Assembly: GCA_000697055.1 (NCBI GenBank) | Contig: JNDT01001870.1 | Coordinates: 1-64,000, forward strand | DNA from: Saksenaea vasiformis B4078 | Taxonomy: Eukaryota > Mucoromycota > Mucoromycetes > Mucorales > Saksenaeaceae | DNA length: 64,000 bases | Reading direction: 5' to 3' | Shown here: piece by piece, positions 10,577 to 22,590 of the stretch | Position numbering within the stretch: the stretch's first letter is position 1 | How the letters are laid out: each line of letters begins with the position of its first letter | Notes under the pieces: model-generated | Seen by the model: only the letters and a program-made list of their open reading frames with translations | What the model was told of the DNA's origin: nothing | Databases searched by the model: none | Translations under genes and position numbers: made by a program

Positions 10577-12963
10577 TAATACGTATCTCTCTTGTATTTG
10601 AAAAAGCACGTGCTAGTGAAATAAACTCACACAGGTGTCGTTACCAAAGCACGAAGCCGGCTTTGCGGGGTATTTTTTAGTGGTGATCGGCATAAACATT
10701 GCAATCACTCTATATTGTTACTTGATGGTGCTACAGCGCTGTACTTTAGTGAAGATAGATGCATTCAGTTGTTAGAGGAATGAGATACATCGACTCCTCG
10801 TCGATCGGCCTAACGCTGCGGCTTCATGCTCTAATCATTCATTATATTTAATGTAGATGTATACCTCTACATTTGTGTTAGCTATTTTTCACCATATGAG
10901 CTAGTCATATTCATTTCTGATGTGTATGAACGTAAACAAATGAACATTTTGCTGATCCAGCCTTTGTTACAGCTGATAGGACGTCATACTCCAGGCGGCA
11001 CTGTCTGCTTCCTCATACTTTTCATCTAATGCATAGCCGCTCCAAAACCAAGGCATCATGCCTGCTACAGTCAAGTCCCCGCTTAAGTTATACCGTAATT
11101 CCTCCAATTTTTGATGGCTATAACGAGGATATAGCAGAAGTGGGGTTTTAGGTGGTTCTGTATTTTCTGAATCAAACAAGAATACTATAACTATAACGAG
11201 GCTATACCTAAAGTTGGGACGACTTAGACGGTGTTTGACTGTAAATAACGTTTTGTCACTGGCAGTCTTTATTTGTACCTTTGTATCCCTAGGATAATGC
11301 ATAGCACTGCATACATGTAGGTATCCCTAATATGTCGGCTTTTTCCTTCCATATGACGAGAGGGCAGTTCAGAGGGAACTACACAATGCTTCTTTCGTTG
11401 TATCATTTACAATGCATTATGTGAGCTCGGTAAGCGAGGATGTCTGATAATTGAATAGCAGTGCTCTGTTGTCCCTTTATTTTTCAGACGGTGTCCAGCT
11501 ATGGAACCAAATTTCAGCGGAAATGTGTCATAGTCAACGGAATACTCTATACAGCCTTTTAACCTGAAAAACATTGCTAGTGGGCAGGTACTTGAGCAGA
11601 CGTAATCTTTCGTAACCGTAGGTAGGCGCTGGTTACTCTACTTATTTCGAAAATGGAGACATACACCTATGTACATACCAAAATCTAAGGAATTCAGTTA
11701 AGCTTGTATGTTGTAGATCGGAACTGTTGTCAGAGAGAGGTCTCCTTAAAAATAGAGTCGAAGAGAAGAAACGATCAGTCTTCTCATGAAGCGATCCATA
11801 TCTGATACGAATACAACATGGGAGAATACGATATCCAAATATTAGCATCAAGCTCATGTAAGATGGACTACTGTTCACTCAATTTCCCATAATCCCAAGC
11901 CAACACCAGATATTACTATAGGAGAGCTGACCGTTACCGCCTACGCGTGAGACTATCAACACTGCAGTTTCAGGTCAAATAATGCAGCTTGCTGACTTCT
12001 GCAGACGTTTCTTCTCCAAACCCCGCAGCTCCTGGTCTGTTCTAGCTTGAGCTTCCTGCTTCCCCATAGTCATATTGGATAGCGACTTCTAAATTTGCTG
12101 TATGCCCTTCTTGCATCCTTAATCTGAGCGCGAACTGTGTGGAGTGTGGCAGTGTTGTACCAAGGAAATCAAACAGAAAGTGTTTCCTTGAAAGGTCGAA
12201 AAAAAAGCGCGCTCAAGGAGCAAAGAGAACTTACATTTAGAGCGAGGAGACGGAAATCGTCTTGCATCCAAGACGCGTTGAAACCGCATAACAATGGAAC
12301 ACTAACGTCTAAAGCGGCAGACTTTATCTCCCGTGCAGTGCTTTGTTAGTAACAGAGATCAATAGATAGGACCTAGTCCCGGCTAAAGTGATAGAGTAGA
12401 CGGTATAAGTCCTTGCCACCATGAGAACACGGAATCTATAGTGTTAAACAAAGACAATTGACTCATTTTGGCCTGACCCAAAGAATTCAGGCGGCGCAAC
12501 ATTCACGAGTGTGTTTCCGCACTCCCTTTTGAGGTTGGGCTTCCATCTCTTTGTTCTCCATCTCTATTCTTCGTCATTATTTCCCGAAATCAAACGAATA
12601 CAAGGTGATTTGTCACCTAGACATAGAGTCATCTCTTTAAACTGTGTTTACCATTGGGACACTGCTGATCCGGTAGTTTTGGCCTTGCATTTTGGCGGCA
12701 AAAGTGAAGAGCTACCTTAAGCCTTTTTCTACTTCTTTTTCTTTTTATTTTACTTTTATATACACCAAAAACGTTTTGACAAATCTATCTCCAGAAAGAA
12801 AAAGAAACTGTGTGGCTGACACCATCTTTTTCCTCATTCTCTCTTTCTTACCACTCCTCTGCGATTGGGTCAGCCTGCGTTTGTGAGTTATCGACTGTTT
12901 GGCATCCGACATCCGTTGTGCTCTTTTTATCAAGGAGACTTATCGTGAACAGTATCATTATCC
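10577..12963. other. Intergenic, no gene recognised
   Basis: Only short open frames in unrelated frames are present. The last 400 bp are pyrimidine-rich and probably hold the promoter and leader of the gene starting at 12964. Confidence 0.5.
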
Positions 12964-14447
12964 ATGGCCTCTATTGCTGATGTATCTGATTCGAAAGAAG
13001 AACTGTCCGTAAAACCTCCATCCTTGGTGCGCAAGTCACACAAGGAGCGAAAGCTATCTCCTGTTGTTGGCAGCCGTTCGATCAGTCCCGCAGCCTATGT
13101 ATTTGTGCCCACCTGGATGCGAAACGCATCTGAAAAATCTGGTCCCTTCTCAAGTGCACGATCCGCTGATCTAGCATTTTCATCATTTGCTGCGGAAGGG
13201 TCACAGAAGATCGCATCTCCAAGTTACTATGATACATTCGTATCCTTTCCTGAGGAAGCACGCGGCCAGATTGCTGATGTAGACGTGCCAAACCTAAGGT
13301 GCTTATCAACCTATGCAGGTAATGGCTCTCTGATTTCCTTTTTTCGTCACGCAGTATCTAAAAATGATACTTTATGTACACAGTGAGTAAATGCACCGAA
13401 CCATCGCTTCGTCCATCAAACTCTTCCCCTTACCCAGATAGACCTACTGCGGCCCGCGATACAATCCGACATCACAATAACCCTGACCGACCAGTCACTT
13501 CCAAAACGCGACGTTCACAGACAAATGAGCCAGTGGAGCGCGACCGAAGTTGCACAGACCCTTCTTGTGATACATTTGAAAAAGAATTTCCGATCCTCCT
13601 CCACTCGCTACCTGATGAACCGAGGAAAAGCGGGACATCTGCGTGGAGTGATGTTAATATTATACGGAAGAAAGTATTGACTCCACCAATCCTTGGCGAA
13701 GAGGATTCCGCAAAAGCTTCACCACTGTCCTCCTATAATCTTGAGATCGAAAGACTGAAAGCACTGGTACCAAAACGGCAATCAGGAACAAAGAAATCGA
13801 AGAAAAAGACGATTGCTTCACCTATTGTAAGTCCAACATCTTCACAATCCAACTCGAATAAAACTACACGAGGTCAGCTACCTAGGAACAATAGTCGCAC
13901 AGAACCGCAAATCAAAGCGACTGGATCTTGTGCCAGTACCAAACCTCTTTCGAGTAAGGAAGTTGTCAAATTTACTATCCAATACAGACGGCCTCAAGAG
14001 AAATCAGAGCCAGTTAACAGTGCTCGTCAAGAAAGGACGTTATCTAATACCGGTCATACTATGGAGAAAAGGGTGGTCGATCAACCTCAGACGATGATAG
14101 CGAGTAAGGACGGAACAGAAAGCCATGCTCCGGTTGTCACAGACGAAGAGAAAAATCGGTTTCTCAATTTTGTTCAGATGTGGACGGGTTGTGCGCTATA
14201 TCAGAACGATCGATATGGTACGCAATCTAGACCTAGGAAACAGAATGATGATGATGGCAAGTTTTTACTGCCTGTTGGAGGTCACCGTGAATATCGATGG
14301 TCAAAGGATGACGCTCAAATATGGTATGGAGAGTATTCGTATTTTGGATATTCGCAACAACCTTATAGAGGTATGGACATCAAGCAGGATAGTCTTCTTG
14401 CTCATAATGGTCGGACCTTTTGCCAAAATCAAGTTCTCTCTTCTTAA
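12964..14447 (+). CDS. Disordered Ser/Lys-rich protein, function unknown
   Basis: Two exons, 12964-13318 and 13384-14447, joined by a 65-nt intron, give about 472 residues. The start ATG is in a strong context (CCATGG). The protein is dominated by Ser, Pro, Lys, Thr and Arg with no globular domain that I recognise. Short order-prone islands are FEKEFPILL (around residue 180) and IERLKALVPKRQ (around 240), and the C-terminal 90 residues are richer in Trp/Tyr (WSKDDAQIWYGEYSYFGYS). This pattern suits a nuclear or RNA-associated scaffold, but no function can be assigned. It is convergent with the coiled-coil gene to its right, with about 520 bp between the two stop codons. Confidence 0.7.
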
Positions 14448-14968
14448 CCGCTTTCCTTGACATCATTGTTTGGTTTACGACATCTGCTTATAGGAAAAGA
14501 AAATTATCATAGGAAAACCCATTTGTTTTTTCTTGTTTATCTTTGCTGCCTTTTTACTGTCATTGAATGAATTTTACGCTGATCTATATACATTAAGCGC
14601 ATGTGAACAGAGAGATCCTCTGAGAGCTGTTGAAGTAGCAACTACATGAAGCGACAATGGCGATATCTCGGTTTAACCTTTTGTTCAAGTTAAATATTCC
14701 AGATTTGGCCGATATCCGACCGCACGTCTTTTACTCAACAAATGATTAATCTCTTTAGGCTTCCCCGAGAGTACGCTTTTTTGTTGGCATATCTGATAAA
14801 CGCCAGTCAGCTTCCATCTAATATACTATTTGTTATGATTGGACAATTCCTTATCAATGGCCTAGCCGACGAAGAGCACGAATTCTTTGCTCATCAACAC
14901 ACAGTCTTTGTTCACATTCCTAAATGGATCACCACTGTATGCAGGAAATAACTGTTTACTTTATTGAT
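14448..14968. other. Convergent intergenic region
   Basis: This separates the stop codons of two convergent genes. It is AT-rich and presumably holds both 3' ends. I see no further gene. Confidence 0.6.
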
Positions 14969-16310
14969 TTAGTTGTGGATAATATATGCACGCTCTAGCT
15001 GTTCAGGTGGATCCGATGATGTGTCCACTGCCTCTCTATTTTCAAGCTCTGCTGCTATAGCTTCGATTGCACTTTTCGAAAAGGCAATAATGAGTCATTT
15101 TGAACATATAAGATTAAGGAAAATACTTACCTTGCCTTGCAAGTGGTTGGATAACGACGTGCAGTGTCATAAACTAATGGATCACTGAAAATTCCGATGC
15201 GTAAAAATTGCTCCATCGTTGCTTTTAAGACGCACACTTGTTCTTGTGAATGTTTCAACTGTGACTTCAACAAGTCAACTGTCTGCTGATGACTTTCAGC
15301 TTCTCCATTACTTGCTGTTGTCATCCTTCTATCAAAGACCTCAGTAAGAGTAATGAATCTACCCTTTTCCTCTTACTTTAGTTTCTCCTCTGCTTCTTTC
15401 AACTTGTCTTCCACACACATCAGGTTTTCCTCGCATTTCCTCCTACTTAACTAACAACATGTGTTATAACGTCTGTAAAAAAATTCCACTGAACTTCTGA
15501 CATACCGATTCTGCCTCATATTGCTCTTTCAGTTTCTGATTCTCTGTGGTTAAGGTATCGACAGTCTGGCTAAGAAAGTCGATGTCCTTGTTGCATGCTA
15601 TACGTGCAACAGAGTGTCTGGTTCAGAAAACAACGGACTGAGCGTAACGCGAGTAAAAACTTGCCTTCTTTTTGTCGTTGTAGCACTTGGACTGTCGCTC
15701 GTTCTTTCTCGAGAAGTGCATTCAGACCGTCGTTTTGACTAGAATCAGATGACAAGTCAGTATCGTCCTGATCAGTGGTTCTGCTCTCGTTGGAAGAATC
15801 GCCCTCATAGGATGATGTGCTATTTCGGGAGGCCGACGATATTCTTTCTTCGCTTGTTCTAGCTGTCTGGACTTTATGGGAAGCACTGACTCGCCCTCCC
15901 TTTTTGTTCGCAGGTTTCTCACCAAATGTGGTAGCGCCGAGTTTAGGTGAAATATCAGAGAGTGGCCTTCGCGAGGGCTTTTCTTTCAATGAGGCGTGAG
16001 AAGCAGCTGAGCGCAAGACACGGCTACGTTGATTGCCTACTGTGGTATCACTGGGAGTTTTATGTGTAGCTGTGTTCTTCGCCTTCCGTGTAGAATCGTC
16101 TGGACAGTTTGATCCATTGGGTCTGATCCACTCTTTCTGATTGGGGTCATTACCCGGTGGTACCGGCGAAGTTGCTTGTTGAGATGATCGAGATGAATGA
16201 TCTTTGGGAGACACAGCTGTATGTGATATCGTTCTTTGTCGTAATTTGGGTTTTGATGCGATGCTATGCAGGTTTTGAAGACTTGCTGCTGAAGGCAAGG
16301 ATTTTCCCAT
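14969..16310 (-). CDS. Coiled-coil protein with disordered N-terminus, unknown
   Basis: Five exons read right to left: 16310-15665, 15597-15506, 15442-15377, 15339-15131 and 15071-14969, about 371 residues. The first 200 residues are basic and Ser-rich; the rest is coiled coil (KDIDFLSQTVDTL, ENQKLKEQ, DLLKSQLKHSQEQV). The first intron starts with GC rather than GT (GGCAAGT), a rare GC-AG intron. The third exon is puzzling. The frame set by its splice sites is not coil-like, while the +1 frame is a perfect heptad pattern (VEDKLKEAEEKLK), so that junction may be wrong or alternatively spliced. A 71-nt leader intron (16352-16422, branch point TACTAAAC) probably precedes the ATG. A centromere or spindle-pole role is conceivable but not shown. 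Confidence 0.65.
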
Positions 16311-17727
16311 ACCAGTCGTTGTGTTAATAGAAGTTGGAGCGGTTGCATTAGCTGCAAGATAGCATATTGTTTAGTATCGATTGCTGGAGCAGTTCCAATT
16401 TTTCTTTTTTTACAAAAGGTACGTTGACGTCGATGCGGAAGCAATACGCTGCATGAAGATGATCAACAACGGTTATCACTTCACTTGTAGGTTGCTACCT
16501 TAATCTTTTTGTTTTTGGTTTTGACTCATCCATAGAATAGATAGAAGCTAATAAAATGGTTAAAGAAGTCATTTTATTGGGACCTGATGAACCTTACAGG
16601 CCGGACTAGGCGGTTTCTGGGGATGGGCAGGAGCGGGAGATTGCTTTCCCAAGGCGATTTTTTTTAGATGCCAAAATTTCGCGGTCGCTTCCTTTGATGT
16701 CATGAGGTGGATCGCAGAGGAAAGGAAAAAGGGGCAAAACACATATTTATAATTGCAAGATAAAGAGCGCACATTTCATTACTTCTTAGCAATTCGGCAG
16801 AGACACACTCCCTAAAGGTTAAAAACAGGAATCCCCTAGTCCATAGGAGGTTACATAAAGCAAAGTGCATTACTGTCAATTGAACCTTTTTTTATCAACG
16901 TCTCTTTAAACGACCTATCGTACTTTGCCTGCATATTTCTTTGTTATTGTTTATTCAGTATGTCATACAGCCATGTATTTTAATCTCTGTACGTGTTAAA
17001 AAAAAGCAGATCTTCTTTTTTCTTGAAGGGGCATATATTGAAAGGGACGTATGTAATAGATCAAGTTAAATACTACAGAAAAAGAAGTTTGAAGATCGTC
17101 CACCAGGGAAAATCTGTCCTTTTTCTTTTCTGCTCGTATGCTTAGGTTCTGGGAATGTTAGCTGGTACTTCCTCCAGGGTTTTGGATCGGAAAGGCCGAT
17201 CTGTACTATTACAATGATGTTATTTAGTGGTTATCAACTAATGAGCATTTCTTGTCTTCTCTATGAAATGTTATAAAACGTTCGCGAAAGTCTCGTTCTT
17301 TTGCTTGTCGAAGCTCCTAAGAGAGACATACCTCTTCCTATTCATAAAGTTTTAGATGAAGTCTATATGCTAATTGGGATGTAGCACGTAATTACTACCT
17401 GTCCTCCTTTCAAATTTTTCATCATCCAGGTATGTTAACTTCGCCCCGCCTTGCATTTCTGTAAGGGCTGTGATTTTCCATCTTTCCTTTCTTTGCAGCT
17501 ACGTCCAGAGATCTATAATGTACTTGAGACACGCATTTACACATACCATGCGATACATCAGAACTCATGCTGATAAATTTAGTCAAACAGGCAATTCCGT
17601 CGATAGTTTGAGATTCACATGTCAAGTCTAAAAAAAACTGAAACGATAGGGGAGTCTTTATTTGAGTGGCAAGGGAACTTCCATGTTTTCTTCTTCTTCT
17701 TTGCAATTAGTTTGTGCAGAGACATCA
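16311..17727. other. Promoter and leader region, no further gene recognised
   Basis: The left part holds the presumed 5' leader with a spliced intron (16352-16422) of the coiled-coil gene. The remainder to 17727 is AT-rich with short open frames only, including the 3' flank of the Coa1-like gene. Confidence 0.5.
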
Positions 17728-18332
17728 TTATGCAGTTGCTGGTGTAGATGGAGCACCTGTGTCGGTGAGCTCCTGATCGCCAATATTTACAACTTTCTTA
17801 TCGCTTTTGCGGGTCACAGTAAACTCCACAGTTTTCCATTCTTGTCCTTGGCGAACAGAGCAGAAGTGGACACGGGCACGCTCACCTATTATGTTTCATT
17901 GGTATTGCAATTATCTTTTAGAGAGAAAAAATTCTTACCATTTGAACCAGATACGTCAAAGGATATATCCACTTTACCCTTCAAGTGATTCACTGAACCA
18001 GAAATCCAGGGCCACCTGTCTGCATAATCGACTTTGTCACCAACTAGCTCTTGTACGAGGGGGTCATAACGAACAGTAAACAAGGTTCCGTTGACGACAC
18101 TGCTCGAGGTCCGTTGATAGTTCATCGATGCGGCCAACACCCCAGCCCATAGTACCGAACCAACAATGATGCCACCGACAACTCGTTGTTTACGTGAAGT
18201 AACCGTAGATTTCGGAAGTTCACGTTCAATAACTCGTGGGCCTGTCGTGCCATTGCTGAATTGTCTCGTTGCTACGTTCAATAGTCTTGATTGTGCTGGT
18301 CGAACAGCGGCAAATACGCGCAAATGAAACAT
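17728..18332 (-). CDS. COA1: Coa1/Tim21-like mitochondrial inner-membrane protein
   Basis: Coa1 helps assemble cytochrome c oxidase at the mitochondrial inner membrane; Tim21, a TIM23 component, has a related fold. Two exons, 18332-17939 and 17885-17728, give about 183 residues. The N-terminus is a basic, acid-free presequence (MFHLRVFAAVRPAQSRLL) and is followed near residues 48-65 by one membrane helix (GGIIVGSVLWAGVLAASMNY). After it come features of the Coa1 domain: VRYDPLVQELVGDKVDYADR, a Trp-Pro-Trp, SGSVNHLKGKVDISFDVSG and FCSVRQGQEWKTVEF. I chose the ATG at 18332 because it begins the presequence. Its start codon is only 92 bp from that of the divergent AIM18-like gene. Tim21 is the main alternative. 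Confidence 0.75.
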
Positions 18333-18424
18333 GGTAAGAAAGGAAGACAGAGAGTCACGCCACACAATTTGCCCCGGCTCAAGGTGTGCCTTGCGAGCAG
18401 AAAGAAATTCCAAAACATATAGAA
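18333..18424. promoter_or_regulatory. Shared divergent promoter of two mitochondrial genes
   Basis: Only 92 bp separate the ATG of the Coa1-like gene (minus strand) from the ATG of the AIM18-like gene (plus strand). Both products have mitochondrial presequences, so this short segment must contain the start sites or leaders of both. Confidence 0.6.
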
Positions 18425-19621
18425 ATGCAACGAATGACATGCAGACCTCTCGCACGTCTGGCTAGGACCACAGCTTTTAACACCTATCGCAGCTATTCTG
18501 TGGTAGCTGTAAAGGTACATGTCGTGCTTAGCTTTTTCTTTTGTTTTAATGCCGGTGGCAACAGCATCGCGCACCTGCGTACGGCAAAATAGCTGCTTGT
18601 GCAGGCGCTACGACTTTAGTAGGAACATATCTTCTTTGGAACCAGAAACCAGTTTTCGCTGAAGCAGCCACTACGACTTATGCAGGTACTGTCGAAGGTA
18701 TGTCCTCGTTACCATGATGTCCTCGAATGACGATACTAAAAGAAATAACCACAACGAAGAGCCTGAGACTAAGATAGCATTTCCAATCTATCTGAATATT
18801 GATTCCGAGTGGAGACGGTTGATTGGTCTTGGCGCACGTCAAGTGAGTTTCTTAAATATCAATGTCTATGTTGTCGGACTGTACATGCGCAGTCAAGATG
18901 TGGAAACATTAAGAAAATTAGACGGCTGGAAGGTAATTACAATTATTCTTAAAAGGATGTCTGTCGTTCATCGTTCTGGGATGCCCGATAGAACTTTGAC
19001 AAAGCAGAATTCTTGGGAAAAGAAGAGTTAGCTACAGCATTGCTGGAACAACCGTACGATATTAGTATCCGCGTGGGTAAGTTGAATGCTATAAATCTTG
19101 TTCAAAAATGAAATTGACTTGTTCCTTAGTTCCCAACCGTGCAACGAATACTCAGCATCTGCGAGATGGGTTCACTCGCTCTCTATTGACGCGTATGCGT
19201 GAGCAATCGAAAGATCTCACTGAGGAGCAGGAAACAGAAATTTTGGACGGGATCCGCGATTTCAAGGCTAGATTTGCAAGTGCTAATGTGAAAAAAGATA
19301 CCGAATTCGTATTCACCAAGACAAAAGAAGGCGGATTGAAAATGTCATTTGATGTATGTTTTCCTTCCCTTTTTTTTAAAAATCACATGTAGATGAAAAG
19401 CTAACTGGGTAACAGGGCAAGGATTTAGGCACGGTCCATTGCAAGTGGTTAGCCGTCAATTTCGTGATGGGATATCTGAACCCCAAAGCTCCTGCAAGTG
19501 AACTGGTAATGTCTAACCTTTGTTCCTTTGTATCATCAAAACTCACATAACAACATCGATAACATTTTAGGCAAGGCAGGATATCGCAAAAGGATTTGAA
19601 AAATTGATGGGTGAGGAATAA
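18425..19621 (+). CDS. AIM18: AIM18-like mitochondrial chalcone-isomerase-fold protein
   Basis: This family (Aim18/Aim46) has the chalcone isomerase fold and sits in mitochondria; fungal members lack chalcone isomerase activity and are linked to haem binding. Seven exons (18425-18514, 18565-18697, 18760-18932, 18992-19076, 19130-19353, 19416-19505, 19571-19621) give 281 residues. The N-terminus is a basic presequence (RMTCRPLARLARTTAF), and a hydrophobic segment (KIAACAGATTLVGTYLLW) follows near residue 37. The fold signatures are FLNINVYVVGLYMRSQD, FDKAEFLGKEEL and RVVPNRATNTQHLRDGFTRS; the last is the most diagnostic block of the family. All joins keep frame. The gene is divergent from the Coa1-like gene and convergent with the proteasome gene, whose stop is 36 bp away. 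Confidence 0.85.
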
Positions 19622-19657
19622 AGGAAATACGTTTAGGAGATCACACAGCCGGCCGTT

Positions 19658-20295
19658 TTACAGTTCTATTTCTGTTACGCCTTCCTTGTTTACCAAGCGA
19701 ACCTTAAACGTTGGCATATTGACAATAAATCTGGTCTTGAGTTCCTGAATACATTTACGCATTAAATCCTTTGCCTCCTCAAGCTCCATGTCTGGGTGAT
19801 GCAAGCGATCCATGAGCGATGTGCAGAAATATGCACCATAACCTTGACATCCGTAGGGTAAGCGAGTCATGGCACCAAGGTAATCGACCCAGTAAAGTTC
19901 TGGCGTGTTCGTCTTCACATCGTAGCCGCCAATCAGCATGTTCACAGCGTAAGGATGCTACGAAACATGCGTGTCAGATGCTTCTCCTTCCATGCTGTAT
20001 TTCCCCTTACCCTGCTTCGTAGTGAATCTGCCAACTCACGTCGAGTAAATGTTGCTACTGATTTAGGGCTAAGCTCAATGCCATTTCGGATACTGTAAAG
20101 CTTAATGTTGCGCTGAATATATTCTGCGAAATTCACTGTGTCGCCTGGTTCGCCTGTATAGAGTAAAATTGTGTTGTTGTTGAGCTGACGGGCTTTGTCT
20201 TCGGTGCCTTTCATAACAACAATGCTACGAGCGGAGACAGTGTCTGCCGCAAGCAAAGTGAAGTCTTTTCCAGTGATGCCAAAGAGACACTCCAT
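19658..20295 (-). CDS. PRE1: 20S proteasome subunit beta type-2 (beta 4)
   Basis: Two exons, 20295-20011 and 19957-19658, give 194 residues plus stop, the normal length of the beta-4 subunit (PSMB2, yeast Pre1). The start MECLFGITGKDFTLLAADT is typical of this non-catalytic subunit, which lacks a propeptide and a catalytic Thr1. Further family blocks are LYTGEPGDTVNFAEYIQ, the YAVNMLIGGYD strand and YWVDYLGAMTRLPYGCQGYG. It is a structural component of the proteasome beta ring. The 53-nt intron has a GTAAGG donor and a CGTAG acceptor. It is convergent with the AIM18-like gene with only 36 bp between stops, so the two 3' UTRs probably overlap. Confidence 0.95.
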
Positions 20296-21371
20296 GAAGG
20301 TTCAATATAGAGGAAAAATGTTCGGGTCTTGGACGCGTCCACAGTTACGTATGCTATGCCTCTGGGTTTTAAATAGGATGACGTCTTACGTTTGCCCAGC
20401 TCTCATTTTTGGCGAGAGATTGAAATGCAATCCTTATACCCAGGTTCCATCATTGACTCTGGACTTTGGAAATATCCAGGCTCTGGTAACTTCCGAGTGT
20501 AAAAGCAAATAGTTATTCCATCCTAGAAGAAAGTAGTTAAAATAGGATTAAGTTCAAGAAAATTGATTTGGCAAAAGGTTCGCAGTTTCCTACAGAAGAT
20601 AATTGACACTACAATAACACAGCGATTACTAGTTTTTTCAACGGAAACAATAGCAAAGTCTATCGGATCCAATAAGTGTTTATTGTTGCACATACAGCGC
20701 GAGGTACATAAGCTTGGGAAAAGTTCCAAAAAATTAATCTGAAGGCGCCTATTTATGAAGTTCCAACATTCGTGATATGTATTTTTACGACTATCTGTAT
20801 AAGAAAAGTACGCAATAGATGATCACGAAAAGGAAATAGCTAAACTTGGTGACAATGAGTTGCAATAACTACGTGATGCCTAGGGATTTCGCTACAGACA
20901 CTAAAGCGGTGCACCCCGCAAATACCGCTAATAAGACCAACAAGTCATGGAAGCTACTTAAGAAACTGCTCAGCTTGTATGGCTTCAAAGAGATCTGCTT
21001 CTTCACTGTTGTCCTGATGTTTAGGGATTGTGGTGCACAGTGGGTGTACCGAAAAGTCACCAATCACATCAATGTGACGTAACAATTTCACTTCGCGACG
21101 TGTGCGGCACGAGCCCTGGGGGTGTTGAAGTGCTCGTCTTTACCGTACCATTTTCTCTTTCTCCCTATAAACGTAAGTCAAATTTCTGCTTGGGTGTTAT
21201 ACGGGAAGGGCGAGATAATGAGCAAATACGTCTGGAAACGGATGGATGCATGCGATTTCTTGAATTGGAGATAAAATTTCGAAAATCGGGGAAAAAAGGA
21301 TTAAAAGTGGAGCCACTCATTCTTTGGGCAATCGACACGACCAGAGGATTGATCATGTACGTGTTTCTTAG
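20296..21371. other. Intergenic; promoter region of the NAC alpha gene
   Basis: No gene is visible in this kilobase. A CRE-like TGACGTAA at 21075-21082, about 300 bp upstream of the NAC start, is a possible regulatory site, seen by eye only. The left end carries the promoter of the proteasome gene. Confidence 0.45.
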
Positions 21372-22054
21372 ATGTCTGCCCCCGTTGAAGAGAAGCCTGT
21401 TGAGCAGAAGCCCGTTGCAGTTGAGGAAGTTTCCGAGGAAGTCCCTGAGGAAACCCCTGCTATTGAGAAGCCCGAATCGCGTGGTGAGAAGAAAGCTCGC
21501 AAGGCTATCTTGTCCCTCGGTTTGAAGGCCGTTCCCGGTATCAACCGTGTTACCTTCACTCGTTCCAAGGGCGTAAGTTCGCGTTGAATTTATGTTTGTA
21601 GTCATTGTGGTATGAACCATGATTCTTGTAGGTTCTCTTTTTCATCTCGCAACCCGAAGTTTTCAAGAGCACCAACTCTGATACCTTCATTGTCTTTGGT
21701 GAAATGCAGGCTGAGGATATGAAGGCCAGAGCCCAGGCTCTTGCTGCCCAGCAACTTGCTGCTGAAGCCGCTGCTCAGGCTGAACAGGTTGAGGCCGAGG
21801 CTCCCTCGTCCGCTGCCGCTGCTGCCGCCGTTGAGGAAGAAGAAGAAGAGGGAGAAGTTGACGCTACTGGCGTTGATGAGAAGGATATTGAGTTGGTCGT
21901 TAGCCAAGCCAATGTTACCCGCAACAAGGCCATCAAGGCGTTGAAGAACAACAACAATGATCTTGTTAACGCTATCATGGTAAATATCTGGCTGTGGATA
22001 AGTGTGGGAAGTTATGTATACTGATTATTCGTTTCATAGGAACTTACCATGTAA
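21372..22054 (+). CDS. EGD2: Nascent polypeptide-associated complex subunit alpha
   Basis: NAC alpha binds nascent chains at the ribosome exit with NAC beta and prevents mistargeting. Three exons, 21372-21572, 21632-21979 and 22040-22054, give 187 residues. An acidic N-terminus is followed by the NAC domain ([51 protein letters not shown]), an Ala/Glu-rich linker and a C-terminal UBA domain ([20 protein letters not shown], then [18 protein letters not shown]). The last exon is only 15 nt and encodes ELTM plus stop; it completes the conserved end of the UBA helix and is needed to give the expected C-terminus. Codon use is biased to C-ending codons, as in highly expressed genes, unlike its neighbours. 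Confidence 0.97.
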
Positions 22055-22590
22055 AAGAACCCACCTTTTTTTTTTTGGCACATCTGAATTTCTAATAAAA
22101 AAAAACTCACCTTTTTGTAAAAGAAATGGGATCAGTCATGCATTATGTTTGAGGGTTTGAAGCCAGGATCTTACAAAGGAGGCTATACGTGATTGCTGGT
22201 TAGCTTTGTTCTTCTTGATCTCGCTTCCAACATGAACTCGCAGCGCAGTCAGCGGCTACTATGGATAGATGTCTCCTGTGACGCTATGTCACGTCAAGGA
22301 AACGCGCCATTACCGACTACCGATGCTATTGCTATACGATGCAGCAATTGAAGTATAGCAACCAGGATGCCCAGGACTAGCTCGTATCGTAGCCTAATAT
22401 GCTGAAAGATCTCCCTTTGTTTAAATTCCCTTATCATTCTCCCTTGACGAGTGATTCTATATGTAGAACTAAAGACTCTTGGATCTATTTTGCAGTCAAA
22501 GTTCAAAAATGATTTCTGTTCTTTTATTGCATTGGATTGGAAATGTATATAGAAGGATGCAAATGCAGTGATCCGGCAACTGCTTTTATA
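22055..22590. other. Convergent intergenic region
   Basis: This lies between the stop codons of NAC alpha and the P-type ATPase. It is low-complexity in part (T and A runs at about 22068-22110). No gene is seen. Confidence 0.6.
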
